From DATKMG01 sp035541995 (GTDB taxonomy: Bacteria > Acidobacteriota > Terriglobia > Versatilivoradales > Versatilivoraceae), in the NCBI GenBank assembly GCA_035541995.1, contig DATKMG010000435.1:1-5270 (forward strand): a DNA stretch of 5,270 bases, in the 5' to 3' direction. This document shows positions 1 to 5,270 of this stretch, in pieces. The position numbers and the translations under genes are program-made. The notes under the pieces are model-generated. The model had not been told where the DNA came from. It searched no databases and saw only the letters and a list, made by a program, of their open reading frames with translations. The stretch's first letter is position 1; every line of letters begins with the position of its first letter.

Positions 1-1
1 T

Positions 2-388
2 GGCAACAACATCCCGCTCGAAATCCTGGAGAATGCCCTCAAGGTCGCCAAGACTGGAAATGACAAGGCCCGCGCTCATTACCTGCTGGCGATGACCCTT
101 CGTAGCCAGGGAGGCGATTGGGAACGAAGACAGCGTGTCCCTGATGAGTTTGAAGCGGCGTTGAGGGGAGGAAAATCCACCGATTGGTACGATGACGCTT
201 TGTTCAACTATGGTGAATGGATGGCCAGTCAGGGGCGGGCCTTTGCGCTGGAAGACGGTCAGTGGCGGTCCGAGCCAGACTTTGTAAAGGCATTGGAACT
301 CTATCGCCGCCTGGTGAGCGAATTTCGGAAAGGCGAGACCCGGTACTACGATCAGGCCGAACAGCAGATCAGAACCATCACAGAGCCG
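2..388 (+). other. N-terminal helical, TPR-like region of the A2M-family protein
   Basis: Residues 1-129 look alpha-helical and amphipathic. Repeat-like helix pairs include ARAHYLLAMTLRSQGG, then YDDALFNYGEWMASQG and FVKALELYRRLVSEF, with small and aromatic residues spaced as in TPR helices. The pattern stops at ITEPAL (near Pro129), after which the sequence turns beta-rich (LQVNVSNVFLPGSEIQYHL). The part cut off upstream probably contains more helices. A role in protein-protein contact is the usual guess for TPR-like helices; nothing here shows a partner. I did not find a strict TPR consensus, so this is a fold-level call. Confidence 0.6.
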
Positions 389-3300
389 GCACTACAGGTC
401 AACGTGTCCAATGTATTTCTACCCGGCTCAGAGATTCAATACCACTTGAATTGGCGCAATATCAATAAAGTCGACTTTTCAATATATAAGATCGATCTTC
501 TCAGGGATATTCGGATGAATGAGAAATCGATCGATTCTGATTGGTTTCGGAGGGTGGATCTGAGCCAGGCAACCTTGGTCAAAAAATGGTCGAAGGTGAC
601 AGAGACTCAGAGTGAATTCAAGCCTGGGCAGGAGAGCCTCCATCTGGAGGAGAAGCTGTCCATGGGAGCTTATCTGTTAGAGGCTGCAGGCAATGGGAAG
701 TCGTCCAGGGACATCCTGCTGGTTACCGATACCTCATTGGTGATCAAGAGATCCGGAAATCAGGATTTGACCTATTTCTGTAATGCCCTGACTGGTGCAC
801 CCGTCGCAGGTGCCAACGTAAAAATCTGGCAAATGGCTTCCGGCACTGGAAGGGTCTTAGTTCAGGATTTGGCCGCCAAGACGGACAAGGATGGGCTTGC
901 CGTATTTCGCTCTCCTGCAGGGTCTTATTACGGAGTTTTTGCCGCGGCCGCCATCAATGATCGTCAAGCTTTCACGATAGGTTACTATCCCGGATATTAC
1001 CAGGACGCCCAACCCTGGCGGATCTATGCCTTCACAGATAGGCCGGCTTATCGGCCCAAAGAGACAGTGCAGTGGAAGTTCGTGGCACGGCGAACCAATG
1101 GACAAACATATTCTACTCCCGCCAGCCAAACCATCGAGTTCGAGATCATTGATCCTCGGGGAACCAAAGTCAAAGAAGAAAAGGTTGTTTTGAATTCTTT
1201 CGGAAGTAGCTGGGGGTCGCTCGAATTAAGCGAATCTATGCCTCTAGGGCAATATTCAGTGAGTTTTTGGGATGCAGGCAAACATCGCCAGATTGGCAAT
1301 GCTGCACTGTTCCGGCTTGAGGAATACAAGTTGCCCGAGTTCAAAGTCAGTGTGAAAACCCCCGAAGAAGATGGAAAGAAGAAAACGTTCCGCTTGGGAG
1401 ACACGGTAGAAGTCAGTGTTCAGGCCGACTATTACTTTGGAGGTCCGGTGTCTAACGCCAATGTGGAGGTCGTGGTCTATCAAAATCCTTTCTTCCACTG
1501 GTGGTTCCCCTGGCGCGACTATCCCTGGTTCTATGAAGACATCGATGTTCGCTCACAGTACTACGGCGGAGATGGCCAGGTCATCAAACGTGAAACCCTC
1601 AAGACCGACAGTACAGGGAAGGTCATGTTGTCATTCGAGACACCCCGCAACAACCAGCAGGATTTTGAATACCGAATCGAAGCACGGGTCACTGATGCTT
1701 CGCGGCGGGAGATCGTGGCCAGCGAGCGGGTCCGAGTGACGCGACAACGTTACTATGTTTACCCGCGACCTGAACACAATCTGTACCGCCCGCAAGACAA
1801 GGTCACCCTCAATATCAAGGCATTGGATGCCAACGAACAGCCTGTGCAAGTTGAAGGGCGGGTCAAACTGACCCGGGATTACTGGTTTGAAATCTGGCTG
1901 GATCCGGACGGGAATGAGGTCAAAGGGGAAGAACTGCGGCGCCTGCAGGAAAAGGGTCAGATTTTCCCGCCCTTACCCGCCCCCGGAAGAAAGCCCTGGC
2001 AGCTCAAGTTTAGAGGCTACCAACAGGATGAGATCCTGACTCGTTCTGTGAAGACTGATGCTTCCGGTGAAGCGCAGTTCATCTTTAACCCGGAGCAGGA
2101 AGGTTACTACCGGATGTGCTGGACCAGCCAGGACCCGGGCTTGGCACCCATCCGTGCAGAAACCACGGTCTGGGTGGCGCGCAATGCCACGACGGATCTG
2201 GGTTACCGACACGGGGGTTTGGAAATCATCGTGGATAAAGATACCTTCAGGCCCGGAAAGACTGCAGCAGTCATGATCAACGTTCCCACCCAGGATCGAT
2301 ATGTTCTCTTCAGTATTGAGGGAGAAGGCCTCTATGATTACCAACTCGTTCACGTCACGGGCACCGTCAAGCTGTTGGAACTTCCAATCGAAGACAAGCA
2401 CGTGCCCAACATCTTTCTCAATGCTGTGATGGTCAGCGATCGACAAATCTTCGAAGACATCAAACAGGTGGTTGTGCCCCCAGTCCAACAATTCCTCAAA
2501 ATGGAAGTCAAGACTGACCGGTCGGAGTACCAGCCGCAAGAGGATGGAATACTCAGCATCACTGCGACGGATGCGGAAGGGGAACCCGTGTCAACTGAAG
2601 TGGCATTGAGCGTGGCTGATGAGTCGGTCTTTTACATTCAACAGGACTACGCCGGTGATCCCAGGCAGTTCTTTTTTGGGAGAAAACGCCAGCATCAAGT
2701 GTCTACAAGCAGCACATTCAATATGAAATCTTACGTGAAATTGGTCGAAGGTCCCCAAGACCAGCTTTTAGATGACCGAGTACTCGCAGATATGGAGAAA
2801 AATGAACTGGGCCAAGGTATAGGACCAGGGCAAGGTGGTGGTGTGGGAGGGAGGGCGTTTCGTTCTTCAGCAGGAATAGTAGGCGGAGTCGCTGGCGGAA
2901 TCATGGGAGGGCCAGTGAACCGGCTAGCTATGCCCGCAGCCGCTCCGGCCACTCTGGTGGCCAAATCTGCACGGATGATGCGGAGTGACTCGAAAGTGTC
3001 AGCAGAAATGGCCACGGATCAGGCTCAATATACGGGGCTGACTGAAGGAGTAGAACCTGCCGTTCAGGTCCGCACGGACTTCAGGGCGACTGTCTTCTGG
3101 CAACCGGATATCACCACGGATAAAGATGGAAAAGCTACGGTCCGCTTCAAGTATCCCGATTCCTTGACCAGTTGGAAAGCCACAGCCCGAGCGGTCTCTT
3201 CAACCAATCAGTTCGGTATCGCCTCCACGGGTACGCGAACTCGGCAACCTCTAATGATCCGGTTGCAGGCGCCGAGATTCTTTGTGGTGGGTGACACCGT

Positions 3301-5269
3301 CACGATTTCAGGAGTGATCAACAACAATACGGATACACCCATGAGGGTGACTCCCTCCCTTGATGCATCTGGCTTGGTTCTTCAAGGCTCGAAAACGTTG
3401 GCCCCTGTCCAGATCAAAGGCAATGGAGAAGCCCGCATTGACTGGACCGCCTCCGTTCAAAAACAGGGGACGGCGAAGCTGAAGGTCACGGCTCGAGGCG
3501 CCCAGTATGCCGATGCTATGGAAAAGGAATTCCCGGTATTTGAGCATGGCATCGAAAAGTTCATCTCCAGGTCTGGAAAGCTGCGGGGCAACGAGGCCAT
3601 TATCAAGCTGGACCTGCCAGCTGAACGAAAACCGGAATCCACATCAATCGACATTCAGGTAACGCCCAGCCTCGCAGTCACCATGCTGGATGCGCTTCCG
3701 TACCTGATCGACTATCCCTACGGCTGTACCGAACAGACTATGAGCCGTTTTTTGCCGGCGGCGATCGTCGTCAAGACCCTCAAGGACCTGGGCCTGAGGC
3801 CGGAGCAGGTCATGGGGCACATTTTTGGTGGGATCGAGCCAGAAACGACCGGCCAAACCCATCCCACGGGCAAGAAGGACCTGAATGATCTGGAAAAAAT
3901 GATCGGGCAGGGTCAGGATCGGCTTTATGACTTCCAGCACAGCGATGGCGGTTGGGGGTGGTGGAAGCAAGGGGAGAGCGACCACTTCATGAGTGCCTAT
4001 GTGGTGTGGGGACTGACACTGGCCCACCAGGGAAGCATCTCATTGAAATCGGGTGTTCTCGAGCGTGGGGTGAGCTTCTTGGACAAGGAATTGGTGGAGC
4101 AGGAAAATAACCCGGACCTGCAAGCTTGGATGTTACATTCTTTGGCCACGTACTATGCTGCTTCAGGTTCGGGTACTGTGAGCCCAAATCAGAAGCGGGC
4201 ATATAAGAACCTGTGGGCGAATCGGGACCAGCTCAATGCATATACTCGGGCTTTGTTGGCTCTTTCTGCTCACTCCTATGGGTTCCATGATGAAGCCAAA
4301 ACACTGATTGAAAACTTGGAAAACGGAGTGAAGCTCGATTCCAAGCCCGATGTCTCTGTGATTTTACGGGGCGAGCAGTCCTCTCAATCTGAGACCATGG
4401 CAACGGCCCACTGGGGTGAAGATGGCATCTACTGGCGCTGGTCCGATGGTGGAGTCGAGAGCACCGCCTTTGTCCTGCGCGCCTTAATGGCGATTGATCC
4501 GCAGAACAAGCTGGTTGAGCCCACAATGAACTGGCTGGTTAAGAACCGCCGTGGCGCTCAGTGGAGCAACACCCGGGACACCGCCATCGTGGTCCTGTCG
4601 ATGACTGATTACCTGCGCAGGAGCGGAGAACTGGCGGCAGAAGCGGACTATGAAATCTTGGTCAATGGGTCTCGTGTTGGGGGAAGGAAAGTCGCCCCCA
4701 GTGATATCCTATCAGGACCAAGCCATTGGACTGTTGACCGCCAACTCCTGAAAAGCGGCAGGAATGAGTTTCGGATTTCACGCAAGGCGGGAACTGGGCC
4801 GTTGTATTTTGCCGTTCAGGCTACGTTCTTCAGCCTCGAAGAGCCTGTCACTGCCGCAGGGGGTGAGTTGTTTGTGCGCCGGCAATATTACCGTCTGATG
4901 AACAAGCCCACCTTGTTGAAAGGCTTTGTGTCCCAACGCCTGCCATTGATGGATAGGGGAACCGTCGAGAGTGGAGAACGTGCAGAGGTCGTCGTCACAG
5001 TCGAAGCTAAGAACAACTATGAATATTTGGTTTTCGAGGACCTCAAACCGGCCGGGTTTGAAGCCGTTCAGGTTCGTAGCGGGGACCCGCTCTTTGCCAA
5101 GGAATTGAAATCAGGAACGATTGATCGGAAAGGCTACAAGGAATCCACACCGAATGCCAATGTCGAACAGGACGATTACACCGGCCGCTCACGCTGGGTG
5201 TACCAGGAGTTGCGTGATCGCAAGGTGGCTTTGTTCGTCGACAAACTGCCGCAAGGGGTTTGGGAAATT
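2..5269 (+). CDS. Alpha-2-macroglobulin family protein with thioester (partial at both ends)
   Basis: A single frame stays open for 1756 codons across the window; start and stop lie outside, so signal peptide or lipobox cannot be judged. The family traps proteases in the periplasm or outside the cell: an attacker cuts a bait segment, the protein changes shape, and an internal Cys-Gln thioester can bind the attacker covalently. Seen in order: helical TPR-like N terminus (about 1-129), MG beta-domains with TDRPAYRP (345-352) and EEYKLPEF (440-447), bait-associated domain ending near VADESV (871-876), Gly-rich linker (937-972), A2M core with VRTDFRATVFW (1023-1033), thioester YGCTEQ (1240-1245), helical thioester domain with DGGWGWW (1315-1321), and a C-terminal MG10-like domain. 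I count only three cysteines (260, 706, 1242), so disulfides are few. The family call is firm; target protease, partners and localisation are inferred. Relatives suggest only a short C-terminal tail is missing, while the missing N-terminal length is unknown. Confidence 0.94.
728..1312 (+). other. Macroglobulin beta-domains, including the MG2-type domain
   Basis: Residues about 243-302 form an Ig-like segment of the kind seen before MG2. It contains NALTGAPVAGANVKIW and then KTDKDGLAVF, the 'prior modification plus new-information' wording typical of carboxypeptidase-regulatory-like or MG1 sandwiches. A Tyr-rich link with YYPGYYQ (328-334) follows. The MG2 hallmark is TDRPAYRPKETV (345-356), matching the family 'tDRpiYRPGqtV' pattern at the start of a beta-sandwich, continuing as WKFVARR and later IEFEIIDPRG. 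These domains build the macroglobulin ring that carries the bait and thioester modules. Boundaries are approximate. Confidence 0.8.
1319..1771 (+). other. MG3/MG4-type domains with an aromatic-dense loop
   Basis: The segment opens with EEYKLPEFKV (440-449), the usual opening of an MG3-type domain. It continues through LGDTVEVSVQADYYFGGPVSNA (around 467-485), which matches the 'G..v.v.v.a.Y.fG.Pv..a.v' pattern of MG4-like sandwiches. A strongly aromatic loop follows at 497-511 (see findings). Then come strands containing LKTDSTGKVMLSFETP and YRIEARVTDASRREIV, typical of the macroglobulin ring. The next part, from LYRPQDKV (594-601), begins another MG-like repeat that I could not assign to a named family. 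Confidence 0.75.
2219..2656 (+). other. Bait-region-associated domain (A2M_BRD-like)
   Basis: Residues about 740-885 match the usual course of this domain. LEIIVDKDTFRPGKTAAVMI (740-759) reads as 'l.v..d...yrpGe.a.v.i'. YVLFSIEGEGLYDYQLV then gives the 'vlfsvEg..i' strand. KTDRSEYQPQEDGILSITA and DAEGEPVSTEVALSVADESV close the domain; the last six residues (VADESV, 871-876) correspond to the conserved 'a.vDeal' site. In the family this domain carries or flanks the sequence attacked by proteases. Confidence 0.82.
2657..3058 (+). other. Putative bait region: low-complexity linker with Gly-rich core
   Basis: Residues 886-1019 link the bait-associated domain to the A2M core. The first part contains a basic, aromatic patch FFFGRKRQH (890-898) and a Ser/Thr-rich run. 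The core (937-972) is strongly Gly-rich with scattered small hydrophobics (GQGIGPGQGGGVGG, then VGGVAGGIMGG). The last part is rich in Ala, Pro, Met and basic residues (LAMPAAAPAT, then KSARMMR). Low complexity and lack of beta pattern suggest a flexible exposed linker. In human A2M the bait region sits in the same place, just before the A2M core, so a bait function is a positional inference. No cleavage has been shown for this protein. Confidence 0.6.
3059..3301 (+). other. A2M core domain (Pfam A2M type)
   Basis: Residues about 1020-1100 contain the well-known landmark VRTDFRATVFWQPDITTDKDG (around 1023-1043), the bacterial counterpart of the 'vR.yFpetwlw...vttd.dG' start of this domain. 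It continues as ATVRFKYPDSLTSWKATARAV (W1058), which matches 'tw.i.a.a.s....gva', and closes with QPLMIRLQAPRFFVVGDTVTI. In the family this domain packs against the thioester domain and moves when the bait is cut. Confidence 0.92.
3689..4636 (+). other. Thioester-containing alpha-alpha toroid domain
   Basis: Residues about 1230-1545 begin with LPYLIDYPYGCTEQTMSRF (thioester Cys1242 to Gln1245, motif C-T-E-Q) and run through helices to DGGWGWWKQGESDHFMSAYV (1315-1334). They continue through QAWMLHSLATYYAASG and LNAYTRALLALSAHSYG to WRWSDGGVESTAFVLRAL and QWSNTRDTAIVVL. These alternating helix pairs, with the Gly/Trp turn motif, are typical of the alpha-alpha toroid fold of this domain. Length of about 300 residues agrees with the family. 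A catalytic histidine may exist, as in C3/C4B; His1328, 86 residues after Cys1242, is only a candidate. Confidence 0.9.
4865..5269 (+). other. C-terminal MG10-like beta domain (incomplete)
   Basis: Residues about 1622-1756 are beta-rich. They contain LFVRRQYYRL, then DRGTVESGERAEVVVTVEAKNN and EYLVFEDLKPAGFE (1674-1687), then SRWVYQELRDRKVALFV (W1732, R1738, D1739) and DKLPQGVWEI at the cut end. The pattern 'v.V.ltv....yeyv.ieD.lPAG.e' followed by 'y.E.rDdkv.ff...lp.G' is the signature of the final domain in bacterial A2M proteins and of other secreted beta-sandwich adaptors. The reading frame is still open at the window edge, so the last strands and the stop codon are missing. Confidence 0.8.
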
Positions 5270-5270
5270 C

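Noticed and set aside
217..468. Plus-strand open frame beginning with ATG in another frame.
   Set aside because: The frame beginning at base 2 continues through it with sensible TPR-like helices, while this one gives an Arg/Gly-rich product with no family pattern.
941..952. GC-rich palindrome containing GCGGCCGC, considered as a hairpin or operator.
   Set aside because: It encodes an Ala run within the gene, has no loop or T-tract, and looks like chance within codon usage.
1416..1739. Plus-strand open frame of 107 codons in the third frame.
   Set aside because: It overlaps the MG4-type domain and its Ser/Thr/Arg-rich translation is typical of an off-frame reading.
1973..2539. Antisense open frame of 188 codons, the longest complete open frame in the window.
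   Set aside because: It lies opposite confidently assigned codons of the A2M-family protein. Its translation shows no recognisable domain and I see no ribosome-binding site or promoter.
2870..2917. Small hydrophobic Gly-zipper-like run (AGIVGGVAGGIMGGPV) as a possible membrane segment.
   Set aside because: It is too short and too glycine-rich, is bounded by Arg residues, and lies within a soluble scaffold; a flexible linker is a better reading.
3644..4027. Antisense open frame of 127 codons opposite the thioester region.
   Set aside because: It overlaps the strongest landmark of the plus-strand gene and its proline-rich translation resembles no family; a shadow frame.
3929..4600. Possible terpene cyclase or prenyltransferase, from the DGGWGWW and WSDGG turn motifs.
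   Set aside because: The helices directly follow the YGCTEQ thioester and the A2M core domain, so this is the A2M thioester domain that shares the toroid fold; no DXDD-type acid motif was seen.

Overview
The whole window lies inside one very long plus-strand gene. Reading codons from base 2 to base 5269, I find 1756 codons with no stop, and neither the start nor the stop codon is in the window. The protein is a large bacterial alpha-2-macroglobulin-family (MG/thioester) protein, normally a secreted or periplasmic protease trap. The decisive landmark is an internal thioester motif of the C-x-E-Q type, YGCTEQ, at bases 3719-3736. It is surrounded by family landmarks in the right order. Residue numbers below count from base 2.

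Layout: an alpha-helical, TPR-like N-terminal part (residues about 1-129). Next come several beta-sandwich macroglobulin domains, including an MG2-type domain with TDRPAYRP (345-352) and an MG3/MG4-type part with EEYKLPEF (440-447), then an unassigned MG5-like part with LYRPQDKV near 594. Next is the bait-region-associated domain (about 740-885), ending just after VADESV. A low-complexity glycine-rich and then Ala/Met/Arg-rich linker (about 886-1018) sits where the bait region is in animal A2M. It is followed by the A2M core domain (about 1020-1100), a beta-rich spacer, the helical thioester domain (about 1230-1545), and a C-terminal MG10-like beta domain that the window cuts at residue 1756.

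Organism: the sequence is bacterial, of moderate GC. This architecture, with a TPR-like N terminus, the CTEQ thioester, the FFFGRKR stretch and a Gly-rich middle, resembles the large alpha-2-macroglobulin proteins I associate with Planctomycetota and related environmental bacteria. That placement is a tentative inference from remembered family resemblance.

No second gene, RNA gene, mobile element, CRISPR array, promoter or terminator is supported. The shorter open frames on either strand are shadows of this gene. There is no operon context, because both gene ends lie outside the window. I see no wholly new system here; the most distinctive points are the thioester variant, the putative bait segment and an aromatic-dense loop.
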